A DNA stretch of 64,000 bases from Candidatus Defluviilinea gracilis (GCA_016716235.1 JADJWS010000005.1:1-64000), one strand, 5' to 3'; shown: positions 1 to 8,188, counted from the first letter of the stretch. Translations and numbers: made by a program. Notes: generated by a model not told the origin, from the sequence alone.

Positions 1-124
1 GCCTAACGGCTCGCTTAGTGGCAAGTGGGCGGGCTGAGATAATGTTTGGGAGCAGGAAAATCCGAAGCCAGAAATGTCTGAAAACGGCGACGATCCCACT
101 TGTCCACTGCACGCTTTGTTAGCC
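1..124 (-). other. attC site A (closes cassette 5)
   Basis: Outer cores are GCCTAAC (1-7) and GTTAGCC (118-124). Inner arms at 17-29 and 95-108 pair across 13 bases, with one unpaired extra A in the right arm. That extrahelical base is a hallmark of folded attC sites. The right end shares CACTGCACGCTTTGTT with sites D and E. The site sits exactly at the window edge. Confidence 0.88.
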
Positions 125-131
125 GCCGTTT

Positions 132-910
132 TTATATTAGACTACTGTAATTTGGCAATATACGATATGCGCCACGTGCCACAATAAAAATACGATTGCT
201 CCGACAACCAAATCAGGAATTTTGGAGTTTGTTATAAAAACCAGTATACCAGCGAGAATAACTCCTGATGCTGATTATCACATCATTGATGTGAAAATTA
301 TGCTGGAATGAGAGCTTCTGTGTTTTACTTTTTGAAGCAAAAACAAACTGGTTGCGTTTCCAATCAAAGCAAGCAATGAAATAACAATCATCATTTGAAT
401 GTAAACATCACCAAACCCAAGAAAACGTCTGATTACTTTGGTACTAAAATAGCCAAAACTATTTGGAAATACCCACTTGCTTTGAGGATATTCTTTCTTG
501 GCAATTGTTCCGCCAATCGCAAAAGTGCAAGCCCATAAACAAGGCTGTTCGCCAGCATATTTAAACTATCGGCAACAAGCCCCATTGAATTCGAGATGAA
601 ACCGATTTAATATTTCAAGGGCAAAAAGAAAAAGAATAGAAGTGAACCAAGCAAAGCAATTTGCCTAAATTATCCTTGCCAGTTGGTACAAACTCATCTG
701 TTGCGCCACTTTCAATCAGAGTTGTGTCGAGTTGCAAACTGTTAAACGCTTCAAAACACTGATAATCGCCTCAATGGAAAACATCCAACTGGCGATTGGG
801 AAGGACAAACTGCAAAGAAGATATATTGCCGACTCCTTGAAGTTTCAAACGTAATAATTGTTCTTCAGATGCACAGTCCATTTGGCGACTGCAAAGGTCG
901 TTTTTTTCAT
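132..910 (-). pseudogene. Cassette 5: frameshifted CDF-family cation transporter
   Basis: Conceptual translation across several single-base indels gives a cation-diffusion-facilitator protein. It starts at ATG 910 (MKKTTFAVAK), then reads MDCASEEQLLRLKLQGVGN in the next frame, an N-terminal metal-binding-like segment. Membrane segments follow (GLVADSLNMLANSLVYGLAL, MMIVISLLALIGN, IPDLVVGAIVF) and the C-terminus reads ARGAYRILPNYSSLI with a TAA at 132-134. Family members export divalent metals such as Zn or Cd. Frame changes are needed near residue 10, after the DVFH segment, before the TKVIRRFLGFG segment and near the FTSN segment. All lesions I could place are indels, so either gene decay or uncorrected sequencing errors could explain them. 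It lies wholly between attC A and attC B. Confidence 0.75.
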
Positions 911-940
911 ACTTACCCTATATACATTTGCAGGACAGGC

Positions 941-1067
941 GGCTAACGGTTTGCGTTACTTGCGGGTGGGCGGGCGTAGATAAAACTTTGGGCGAGGATT
1001 CTGTCGGGGCGTAGAAAATGCCCGAAAATGGCGCAATCCCACCCGTCAAGTGCACGCTTTGTTGGCA
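941..1067 (-). other. attC site B (closes cassette 4)
   Basis: Outer cores are GGCTAAC (941-947) and GTTGGCA (1061-1067). Inner arms at 958-970 and 1038-1051 pair perfectly except for one extra base on the right arm, as in site A. The left core is the reverse complement of the right core of site A. Confidence 0.9.
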
Positions 1068-1111
1068 CGCTTTTGTTTTGCAAGACCTACAACTTATAAC
1101 AGAAAGTGCTT

Positions 1112-1625
1112 TTATGATGGGACAGATACCTGCTCTATGTTCTTTATCAAACTACGCACATTTCCTAAATAACAGGAACCTTGCGGGTTTCGTAAATCAC
1201 AGGCGCATTGATTGGCTTGGATGCCAGAGATATTTTCATTTAACATCGAAACACGGGCTTCAGGTGAAGCATTACGAATTTTCTGATACCGTATGCTTGA
1301 AGCAATAGCATTACAAATACAATCGCGCTTGGCTCTTTGATAAAACACGCTCACGCAATTGCGATGTTGTAAAACGGACTTGCCATCAGCCGAATAATAA
1401 ACAACAGGGCAAGATCGCGTGCGGCAAAAAATAATACTCTGTATCTTGAATTGAACGCAACGAAACTGACAAAAGTGCCTTGACAGTTTGACCTCGAAAC
1501 AACCTTTCCTTTTTGGTTACATTCAGGACAAAGTTACTTCTGCGGATGGCTTATGCTGAACTGTTACTTAGGCAATTCGCAAACCATACTTCCTACGACG
1601 TTTGAGAACAACAATTATCGCTCAT
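1112..1625 (-). pseudogene. Cassette 4: frameshifted CopZ-type iron-sulfur/zinc metallochaperone
   Basis: Reading from ATG 1625 (MSDNCCSQT) and changing frame several times gives the cysteine-rich signature of the CopZ N-terminal domain family, often annotated as putative iron-sulfur cluster-binding metallochaperone. The pieces are CPECNQKGKVV, TVKALLSVSLRSIQDTEYYF, CRTRSCPVVYY, CYCFKHT and CACDLRNPQGSCYLGNVR, ending in TAA at 1112. In the family these cysteines bind zinc and a [2Fe-2S] cluster, and the protein is thought to deliver copper or other metals. The gene is not translatable as one frame in this sequence. The adjacent cassette 5 holds a cation transporter. Confidence 0.72.
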
Positions 1626-1715
1626 AAAATCTCCCTTGATTGGTTTTAATGATAAGACAAGTTAAAAAGGCGAATTGTTTACTTGAACGGTTTTCACCTT
1701 TTACAGCAAGGGGCG

Positions 1716-1839
1716 TGCCAACGGTGTGCGTTACCCGCGTGTGGGGCGGGCGTGGACTACGTTTGGGAGCAGGAAACACGCGAGAAAAATGCCCGATCAC
1801 GCAGACCTTGGCCACGTCAGGTGGCACGCTTTGTTGGGC
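1716..1839 (-). other. attC site C (closes cassette 3)
   Basis: Outer cores are TGCCAAC (1716-1722) and GTTGGGC (1833-1839). The left part reads AACGGTGTGCGTTAC and the right part GGCACGCTTTGTTGGGC, matching the layout of the other sites. The inner arms pair less well than in A, B, D and E. Confidence 0.82.
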
Positions 1840-1978
1840 GTTTTGTGTTGTGCAAGACCCGCCGCCCAAAAATGACGACACCGCCAACTTGACTCCAGAT
1901 TTTACACACAACGTGTTTTTCAGAACGACCAAAAATAAAGCCCACCAAACGTTACTTAATCAACTCGACATTTGCAAT

Positions 1979-2457
1979 CTATGGAACTTCGAGAAGTTTC
2001 AAAACCACTTTTTCAACTTTTTGAGCGTATTCGGCTCTGCCCTCGTTGGCTTCCAAACGAAACTCTTGGAATTCTGAAAATCATCATCGTTATAGCGTGA
2101 ATAACGTGCAGGTGATAATGCCAAATGTGTTGGTCTCCTGCGGGTTCATTATGTTGCCGAATTGTATACCATCACACCGATATTCTGATTTCATCGCCAA
2201 TGCAATATTTTAGTCAAAGTATGAAATTGCTCTGCAAGTGTTGAAGGCAAATCAAAGATATTTTAAAATGTTGGTTGGGACGATAAGTTACGTAACTCGA
2301 TTATTAATCCATTTTCTTCTTGTTGCCGTAATGAACGCTGTTAGAATCGGTGTTTGAACCACTATATCGGTTTGCGCCATTGAATCGGGTCGTTTTTTCT
2401 ACTTTGAACAAATAAACAATATGGACAAGTGTACTTTGATGGTGCGTGACTATACAT
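1979..2457 (-). pseudogene. Cassette 3: frameshifted HIT-family hydrolase
   Basis: From ATG 2457, preceded by the ribosome-binding site AAGGA, the minus strand reads MYSHAPSKYTCPYCLFVQS. After frame changes it reads NEPAGDQHIWHYHLHV and then FRLEANEGRAEYAQKVEKVV before TAG at 1979. The HYHLHV segment is the His-x-His-x-His triad of HIT nucleotide hydrolases and transferases, and the CPYC pair matches HIT proteins with an N-terminal zinc site. At least four frame changes are needed for a complete protein of about 155 residues. The gene lies entirely between attC C and attC D. Confidence 0.72.
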
Positions 2458-2486
2458 AAATTTTCCTTATTGTTTTGCAAGAAAAC

Positions 2487-2605
2487 GCCCAACGGATTGG
2501 TAGAGGTTGGCGGGGAGCGACCAAAACCAACGAAACCGTGATATTTGTGCAATTTACTTCAGAACGCGGCGACTCCTTGCCAATCCACTGCACGCTTTGT
2601 TGGGC
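2487..2605 (-). other. attC site D (closes cassette 2)
   Basis: Outer cores are GCCCAAC (2487-2493) and GTTGGGC (2599-2605). The inner arms contain GG-TTGGC on the left against GCCAATCC on the right, leaving one extra base unpaired. The right end is nearly identical to that of site E. Confidence 0.88.
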
Positions 2606-3117
2606 ATGGGACTTGACGGCTTGCCAACTGTGGACGTAAACCAACAAACCCACAACAAACCTTTTTATAAAAACGCAGGCAAGGGACACTCAGAACATAA
2701 AACACAGAACCATCACGAAAACACATGAACGATGAAACCCAACCAAAACCGAAACAATTTGGGCTCAGAACGAGAACCATAAACGAAAACTTTGCCTTAC
2801 CTTGCCAGCCAACGGAACTTGCGAAAACAACGGCGAGCAAACCAAACCTGCCCAAGCACCACAAAACCAACCAACCAAAAGAAAATGCAAACTGACTTGG
2901 CTAAAAAGTAAATGCAGAGGATGAAGGAAACCCAAAAAACAACTTACGAGCAAACATAAAAAGCCAAAAGATAAAAGGAGCAGAAAACTGAAAAGCAAAA
3001 CAACTTGCAGGCAAAGCGAGATGGACTGGAAGAAATGAGAAACCCAAAGACTGAAACAACGAGCGAAGAAAACTGCCAGCCAGCCAGATTCAGATTTTGA
3101 ATTTCATATGACCTGAT
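2606..3117 (-). other. Cassette 2 body: no recognisable gene, strongly strand-biased composition
   Basis: Between attC D and attC E the plus strand is very poor in T and rich in A and C, so the cassette strand (minus) is T/G-rich. Open frames exist on the minus strand, but they translate into Phe/Leu/Ser/Cys/Gly-rich strings with no family resemblance and run into the attC site. I see no convincing start with a ribosome-binding site. The cassette may be non-coding. Confidence 0.5.
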
Positions 3118-3244
3118 GCCCAACGGCTTGCGTTAGGGTTGGCGGGCGGGCTAGGAAAGTTCCAAGAGCGGAAAAAAACCTGAAGTCAGAAAATGCCTGT
3201 AAGTCGCGCAGACTCTCGCCAATCCACTGCACGCTTTGTTGGGC
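3118..3244 (-). other. attC site E (closes cassette 1)
   Basis: Outer cores are GCCCAAC (3118-3124) and GTTGGGC (3238-3244). The extended sequence GTTGGGCTGTT at 3238-3248 is the reverse complement of AACAGCCCAAC at 4593-4603, the junction next to intI. This defines cassette 1. The inner arms contain GGG-TTGGCG against CGCCAATCC, again with one unpaired base. Confidence 0.9.
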
Positions 3245-3440
3245 TGTTTTGCCTCCAAAAAAACGATGGCTAAAGAATTTACCACCATTCGTTACAACTT
3301 GAATCAACCACTTCATAGCAGAATAATAATGTTGATTGGGATGTTCTAAAATAACAGAATTTTCATTACTATTACTCTGATTTGAATATATCCATCAAAA
3401 TACATTTATCCCTATAATTCCCGTGTCAAAAAAAGAATTT

Positions 3441-3886
3441 TCATCTCGAAATTTTGCATTTTTGCATTAGTGTACGATATGAATAATGTCGCAATATCGA
3501 GGCATCTGCTACTTTTTCTGATGGTGGATTTACGAATTCATGTTCAAGCAAATTACGTTCACGATTTATCTTTTGCAAGAGTATTGGTGACAATAACCCT
3601 ATTTCATTCAAAATATTCAACTTTTCTGGAAAATCAATGTCAGGTAAATTAATGCCAGTTGTTGCAAGTATACATTCAATCGACAATCTATCGCTCTTTT
3701 GTGTTTGATAAAGCATTCACAGCCTTGGAGACAATTCGGATTGTAAATCCGATTCTGCGAACTTTAGAAAGGCATTGGGAGAAATATCCAAAGGTCTTGC
3801 AAGCCCTTTAATGCTGCTTCCCAAAATGCTATCTTGGTAATTAAAAAAGGGTTTAATATATGTTCAACAGAAATCGCATTATTCAT
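3441..3886 (-). pseudogene. Cassette 1, second copy: frameshifted HEPN-like protein
   Basis: A frame from ATG 3886 reads MNNAISVEHILNPFF and later ISPNAFLKFAESDLQSEL, then stops. Another frame continues with VNALSNTKERAIDC, and the last reads LNILNEIGLLSPILLQKIN and RERNLLEHEFVNP. The whole parallels the copy at 4050-4564 (for example ISPNHFLSFAENDLASKL and VRNLMEHEFTNP). The RNLLEH segment fits the R-x4-6-H motif of HEPN ribonuclease-like domains. The family was not identified beyond that. At least two single-base frame changes are needed. Confidence 0.6.
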
Positions 3887-4049
3887 TATCAAGGCTCTGC
3901 TAGCGGATTAGTTCCAATACCCCATCTTATGAATAACAATCGTTCTGTGAAAACAAAAAAATCATCATCACTGGGCGATAAAACAATTTTTTCAGGCGAA
4001 AAATTTGACGAAATTTCTAAAGAATGCTTATCTGGCTTTAGATATATCT

Positions 4050-4564
4050 TCACCTCTTCAGAATCAGGCTCGTCATTTTCATTTTCAACGCAACAACAAC
4101 TTCATCAGAAAAATTCATCATTATTGTGTCAGTATAAGCAATAAACAAAGAAATAACATCTTTCATGTCTATTACTGTTTCTTTGTCAGGATTGGTAAAT
4201 TCATGCTCCATTAAATTCTGACGGCAGTAACCTTGTTCAATATTCGTGGCGAAACCAAACCTAATTTTTGTATTATTTGCAATTTTCTTTCCAGCCCCAA
4301 TTTTTTGATTTTCTTTGTGGGCATTCCAAGCGAAAGAAAAATAGATAACACTTGACAATCTAACGCACGCTTGATGTTTGCTAAGGCGTTTACATACTTG
4401 TGCGGTAATTTTGAGGCAAGGTCATTTTCTGCAAAACTTAGAAAATGATTAGGGCTTATTTCAAATGGACACTTCATGCTTGTTTTTGTGTCCTCAATGA
4501 CAAACAAATTGGGTTGGTGTAGGAAACTAAGTAAAGTATCCCTATATCCACTTGGATTTGACAT
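4050..4564 (-). pseudogene. Cassette 1, first copy: frameshifted HEPN-like protein
   Basis: This is the cassette gene nearest the integrase. ATG 4564 opens a frame of about 117 codons (MSNPSGYRDTLLSF, then ISPNHFLSFAENDLASKL, ANIKRALDCQVLSIFLSLGM and LGLVSPRILNKVTAVR). A single frame change near 4215 continues it with NLMEHEFTNPDKETVIDMKD and a further 40 residues, ending near 4050. The R-x4-H arrangement in VRNLMEH resembles the catalytic motif of HEPN domains, which occur in toxins and defence RNases. That functional link is inference. A diverged second copy follows in the same cassette with no attC between them. Confidence 0.62.
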
Positions 4565-4614
4565 TATTTATTCCTACCAAAATTTTCAAAGGAACAGCCC
4601 AACTATGTCTTAAC

Positions 4615-4673
4615 CAGCCTGTAGGCTGTATAAGACACCGTTTGGGTGGTTATACAGCCTGTAGGCTGTATAA
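4615..4673. repeat. Two 19-bp direct repeats, each with an internal palindrome
   Basis: CAGCCTGTAGGCTGTATAA occurs at 4615-4633 and again at 4655-4673, 40 bp apart start to start. Each copy contains CAGCC-TGTA-GGCTG, an inverted repeat that could bind a dimer. The second copy overlaps the TATAAT hexamer upstream of intI, so a protein bound there would block intI transcription. Confidence 0.85.
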
Positions 4674-4674
4674 T
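4669..4674 (+). promoter_or_regulatory. Likely -10 element of the intI promoter
   Basis: A perfect TATAAT lies at 4669-4674, 51 bp before the chosen intI start. No good -35 hexamer at 16-18 bp spacing is visible. The predicted transcription start near 4681 would leave a leader of about 45 nt before ATG 4725. Confidence 0.45.
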
Positions 4675-4724
4675 TGCCTATGTACAGCATTATACGCCCA
4701 CATATTCAAAAGGCAAATATTCCA

Positions 4725-5717
4725 ATGAACCAGCCAGCCCAGCCCGAAACCCCTCCAAAAGACAAAAAATTACTCGACCAGTATCGTGACGCCCTACGCG
4801 TTAAACAGTATTCCCAGCGCACCGAAAAGACATATATCAATTGGGCCAGGTCATACATCCTCTTTCATAACAAACGCCACCCCAAAGACATGGGTATTCC
4901 TGAAATTCGGGAATTCATTACCCATCTCGTTTCAGACAAGAAAATTTCAGGCTCTACCCAAACACAGGCGTTAAGTTCGATCCTCTTTCTCTATCGTCAT
5001 GTTCTGCGCATCGCGCTGGATGAAAACGCCCTTGTCGAATTTCGCCCCCAAAAAGCAAAGACCGTCCCCGTCGTGCTTTCGAAAGAAGAAATCAAATCCG
5101 TGATCGCCAATTTGAGCGGCGTCAACAAGATTATCGCGCAGGTCATGTACGGCGGAGGCTTGCGCGTGATGGAAACCATGCGCCTGCGCGTCAAAGATAT
5201 TGACTTTGCCAACCATCAAGTGATCGTCCGCGATGGCAAAGGCGACGATGATCGTTCTACCATTCTGCCTGATAGTGTCGTCGAGCCGCTAAAACACCAT
5301 TTGGAGCAAGTCAGACGAATACATCAAAAAGACCTGGCAAAAGGATACGGCTCTGTCTATCTGCCCTTTGCTCTGGAGCGGAAATATCCAAACGCCAGCA
5401 AAGAATGGGTATGGCAATACGTCTTCCCTGCCGCCAGCCTCTTCAAAGAGCCAGGGACGGGTATAACCCGCCGCCATCATTTACATGAAACGGCAGTCCA
5501 AAAAGCCGTGAAAGAAGCGGCGCGCTTGGCAAGGGTTGATAAACATGTCACCCCTCACACCTTCCGTCACTCCTTCGCAACCCACCTCCTGCAAAATAAC
5601 TACGATATTCGCACCATTCAGGAACTCCTCGGTCACAAAGACGTCAAAACCACCATGATCTACACCCACGTCATCCAACGCGGCGGCCTCGCCGTCAAAT
5701 CCCCCCTCGACACCTAA
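4725..5717 (+). CDS. intI: Integron integrase IntI
   Basis: This is a tyrosine recombinase that catalyses attI x attC and attC x attC recombination. An N-terminal SAM-like DNA-binding domain (about residues 15-100) is followed by the catalytic domain. Catalytic residues are R147 (in GGGLRVMETM), K172, H278 and R281 (PHTFRHSFATHLL), H304 (LLGHKD) and Y313 (TTMIYTHV), almost the same numbering as IntI1. The IntI-specific insert is present (LPFALERKYPNASKEWVWQY), which separates it from phage and XerCD integrases. ATG 4725 gives 330 residues and an N-terminus the length of IntI1's. TTG 4674 and ATG 4680 are in-frame alternatives but fall within or next to the -10 element. The frame is intact, unlike the cassette genes. 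Confidence 0.96.
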   Translation: MNQPAQPETPPKDKKLLDQYRDALRVKQYSQRTEKTYINWARSYILFHNKRHPKDMGIPEIREFITHLVSDKKISGSTQTQALSSILFLYRHVLRIALDENALVEFRPQKAKTVPVVLSKEEIKSVIANLSGVNKIIAQVMYGGGLRVMETMRLRVKDIDFANHQVIVRDGKGDDDRSTILPDSVVEPLKHHLEQVRRIHQKDLAKGYGSVYLPFALERKYPNASKEWVWQYVFPAASLFKEPGTGITRRHHLHETAVQKAVKEAARLARVDKHVTPHTFRHSFATHLLQNNYDIRTIQELLGHKDVKTTMIYTHVIQRGGLAVKSPLDT

Positions 5718-5718
5718 T

Positions 5719-5926
5719 CTCCAATCCTCCAATTCTCTAATCCTCTAATTCTCCAATTCTCTAATTCTCCAATTCTCTAATTCTCTAATCCTCCAATCCT
5801 CTACTCCTCCAATCCACCTAACACCTCCCCAACAAAAAAAGCGGACGATGCCTCCCTCATCATCCGCTTTCCACTTTCTACCCTCAATCCTCTACTCCTC
5901 TAATCCTCTAATCTTCTAATCATCCA
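5719..5926. repeat. Degenerate CTCTAATCCTCCAATT-type tandem repeat
   Basis: Heptamer-like units of the form CTCTAAT or CTCCAAT run from 5719 to about 5815 and resume at 5883-5926 on the other side of the pnp terminator. They do not encode a plausible protein. A short related phrase (agattggagactagagatt) occurs in reverse orientation after uvrB near 36163. Confidence 0.75.
5834..5868 (-). terminator. Intrinsic terminator of pnp
   Basis: Reading on the minus strand, an 11-bp stem (AGCGGATGATG against CATCGTCCGCT, one G-U pair) with a 7-nt loop is followed by seven T residues (5840-5834). It lies about 60 bp beyond the pnp stop codon. The plus-strand intI transcript would meet the same stem without a good T-run. 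Confidence 0.85.
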
Positions 5927-5930
5927 CGTT

Positions 5931-8168
5931 CTACCTTCTGCCGCCGCGATCACCGCCACGCCGATCCCCTCCGCGCCCGCGATCTCCGCCGGGTCTTCCG
6001 CCTCCGCCGCTTCGGCGCGGACCGTCTTTCTCGCGCGCCTCTTCTGCCGTCCAACCTTCAAGCACAGCCTGACGCGAGAGTCGAATCTTTCCTTGTCCGT
6101 CAATGTCGGTCACCATCACGGTGATCTCTTCGCCCATGCCGACCACATCTTCCACTTTGTTCACGCGCTCAGAAGCGAGTTGCGAAATGTGGACGAGCCC
6201 GTCCATGCCAGGCAGGATTTCGACGAACGCGCCGAAGTCCGCGATGCGAACGACTTTGCCGGTGTAGATGTTCCCAACGACAGCCTCTTCGCCAAGTCCA
6301 GCGATGCGTTCCTGCGCGATCTTCGCGCCGACGCCATCGGTGGACGCGATGTACACCGTGCCGTTTTCTTCGATGTCGATCTTTGCGCCGGTCTCTTCTT
6401 GCAATGCGCGGATGTTCTTTCCGCCCGGTCCGATCAACGCGCCGATCTTATCAACGGGGATTTTTACGGTGATGATGCGCGGCGCGTGTTCTTTGATGTC
6501 GGGGCGCGATTCGGGCAACACTGCCAGCATCTTTTCCAAAATGGAGGCGCGCGCCACCTTCGCCTGTTCGAGCGCTTCTTTCATCATCTGCGCGCTCAAG
6601 CCGCTGATCTTGATGTCCATTTGCAGGGCGGTGATGCCAGCCGGTGTTCCCGCCACTTTGAAATCCATGTCGCCGAGATGATCTTCGGTGCCTTGAATGT
6701 CGGTGAGAATTTTGTAGCGGCCCGAGCCGTTCAAATCGGTGATGAGTCCCATCGCCACGCCGGAGACCGGGGCTTTGATCGGCACGCCCGCATCCATCAA
6801 CGCAAGTGTCGAGCCGCAGACGGAACCCATCGAGGTCGAGCCGTTGGAGGACAACGCCTCCGATACGACTCGCAACGTGTACGGGAACGATTCTTCCGCA
6901 GGGATAACTGGTTCAAGCGCGCGTTCTGCCAACGCCCCGTGACCGACCTCCCGTCGGCTTTGCCCGCCCATGCGTTTCACTTCGCCGGTGGAATACGGCG
7001 GGAAGTTGTAGTGATGGATGTAGCGTTTGTCTTTGATCGGGCTGAGGTTATCGAGTTCCTGCGCCTCGCCGAGTGTTGCGAGAGTCGCAACAGATAAAAT
7101 TTGAGTCTCGCCGCGTGTGAACAAGCCTGACCCGTGCGCGCGCGGAGAGATTCCCACCTCGCACCAAATGGGGCGGATGTCGGTCGGCGTTCGCCCATCG
7201 GGACGTTTGCCCTGCGCTAGGATGCGTTCGCGCACCACGTCCATCTCCGCCTGTTCAAACGACTCGCGGAACATGTTGACCGGCATGTAATTCGCCGGGT
7301 CGCCGCCCTCAGGCACGATGCACAATTCAGTTTCGGCTTCGGTCTTGATGGCTTTCATGCCGGAATAAAATTCGTTCTTGCTCAACGGCTTGTCCAGCAG
7401 GGCGTTCATCGCTCCGCTCACGCGGTCGAACACTTTTTTCTTGACCTCGGCGCTCGGCACGAATAATTCAACCTCGCGTTTTGGTTTGCCCAACTCCGCT
7501 TGCATTTTCAATTGCAGTTCGATCAGCGGCTGAATGGACTTATGTCCAAGTTCGAGCGCGGCGACCATCACATCTTCGGGAATTTCGATCGCGCTGCATT
7601 CGACCATGAGGATGGCGTCTTTTGTGCCGGCGATTCGCAAGTCGAGATCGGATGTTTCCATTTCGGCGTACGTCGGATTGATGACGAACTCGCCGTTGAC
7701 GCGTCCCACGCGCACCGCACCAACGGGTCCACCCCACGGGATGTCTGAGATCATGATGGCGGCAGACGCGGCGTTGATCGCCAGCACGTCGAGCGGGTTC
7801 ACGCCATCGGACGACAGCGAGAACATGGCGACTTGCACTTCGTTCCTCATCCCATCCTGAAACAGCGGGCGGAGAGGACGATCGGTTAGACGGGCGACGA
7901 GAATCGCCTCCGTGCCGGGTCTGCCCTCCCGTCGGAAGAACGAACCGGGGATCCGTCCACCGGCATAGAGTCGTTCCTCATATTCCACAGAAAGAGGAAA
8001 GAAATCTATGCCTTCGCGCACGTCGCCCATGGTTGCCGCCGCGAACACGATGGACTCCGGCGTGCCGAAGGTCACCGCGCCGCCAGCCTGCCCGGCGAGT
8101 TTACCGGTCTCGAAAGTGACGGTATGCTTCCCAAGCGTGGTTGAATATTTCTTTGATTCGGGTTTCAT
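5931..8168 (-). CDS. pnp: Polyribonucleotide nucleotidyltransferase (PNPase)
   Basis: PNPase is a phosphorolytic 3'-to-5' exoribonuclease that degrades mRNA and can form an RNA degradosome. The 745 residues show two RNase PH domains with the connecting helical domain, then a KH domain around residues 555-620 (VDKIGALIGPGGKNIRALQ), then an S1 domain around 625-698 (YTGKVVRIADFGAFVEILPG). An unusual Arg/Gly-rich tail of about 30 residues ends the protein and may add RNA binding. The start at ATG 8168 is supported by AGGAG ten bases upstream. It lies downstream of rpsO on the same strand, the classic rpsO-pnp arrangement, with a 215-bp structured gap between them. Confidence 0.98.
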   Translation of the reverse strand: MKPESKKYSTTLGKHTVTFETGKLAGQAGGAVTFGTPESIVFAAATMGDVREGIDFFPLSVEYEERLYAGGRIPGSFFRREGRPGTEAILVARLTDRPLRPLFQDGMRNEVQVAMFSLSSDGVNPLDVLAINAASAAIMISDIPWGGPVGAVRVGRVNGEFVINPTYAEMETSDLDLRIAGTKDAILMVECSAIEIPEDVMVAALELGHKSIQPLIELQLKMQAELGKPKREVELFVPSAEVKKKVFDRVSGAMNALLDKPLSKNEFYSGMKAIKTEAETELCIVPEGGDPANYMPVNMFRESFEQAEMDVVRERILAQGKRPDGRTPTDIRPIWCEVGISPRAHGSGLFTRGETQILSVATLATLGEAQELDNLSPIKDKRYIHHYNFPPYSTGEVKRMGGQSRREVGHGALAERALEPVIPAEESFPYTLRVVSEALSSNGSTSMGSVCGSTLALMDAGVPIKAPVSGVAMGLITDLNGSGRYKILTDIQGTEDHLGDMDFKVAGTPAGITALQMDIKISGLSAQMMKEALEQAKVARASILEKMLAVLPESRPDIKEHAPRIITVKIPVDKIGALIGPGGKNIRALQEETGAKIDIEENGTVYIASTDGVGAKIAQERIAGLGEEAVVGNIYTGKVVRIADFGAFVEILPGMDGLVHISQLASERVNKVEDVVGMGEEITVMVTDIDGQGKIRLSRQAVLEGWTAEEAREKDGPRRSGGGGRPGGDRGRGGDRRGGDRGGRR

Positions 8169-8188
8169 TGTTAATTGTCTCCTGTGTG

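Larger units (their letters stand above)
4597..4680. other. attI-like recombination site
   Basis: The minus strand at 4603-4597 reads GTTGGGC, the simple core at which cassette 1 was inserted. No full attC is present here. Between this core and intI lie two 19-bp direct repeats (4615-4633 and 4655-4673), placed like the paired IntI-binding direct repeats of attI1. The exact limits of attI and the binding by IntI are inferred from this layout. Confidence 0.65.
1..5717. mobile_element. Integron: integrase, attI-like region and five-cassette array
   Basis: An IntI-type tyrosine recombinase (4725-5717, +) lies next to a region whose left side carries five sites of about 120 bp with attC architecture, at 1, 941, 1716, 2487 and 3118. 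Neighbouring sites share complementary outer cores: GTTAGCC at 118 with GGCTAAC at 941, GTTGGCA at 1061 with TGCCAAC at 1716, GTTGGGC at 1833 with GCCCAAC at 2487, and so on to AACAGCCCAAC at 4593. This is expected when each interval is one excisable cassette. The array is read on the minus strand, away from intI, because the attC lies at the integrase-distal end of each cassette and only a simple core lies next to intI. The array touches base 1 and may extend beyond it. Confidence 0.92.

Noticed and set aside
2559..2998. Membrane-protein-like frames on the minus strand of cassette 2
   Set aside because: They are Phe/Leu/Cys-rich products of a T-rich strand, overlap the attC site, and lack ribosome-binding sites and family matches.
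4725..5717. Prophage or XerCD-type integrase
   Set aside because: The IntI-specific insert, IntI1-like numbering of catalytic residues and the adjacent attC array identify an integron integrase. No phage genes are present.
5719..5926. Possible CRISPR array in the CTCTAATCC-type repeats
   Set aside because: Units are about 7-8 bp, degenerate and without spacers of regular length, and no cas genes are nearby. It is a low-complexity repeat.
6093..7097. Long plus-strand frame inside pnp
   Set aside because: It is a composition shadow of the high-GC third positions of pnp, with His/Arg/Asp-rich sequence and no family.
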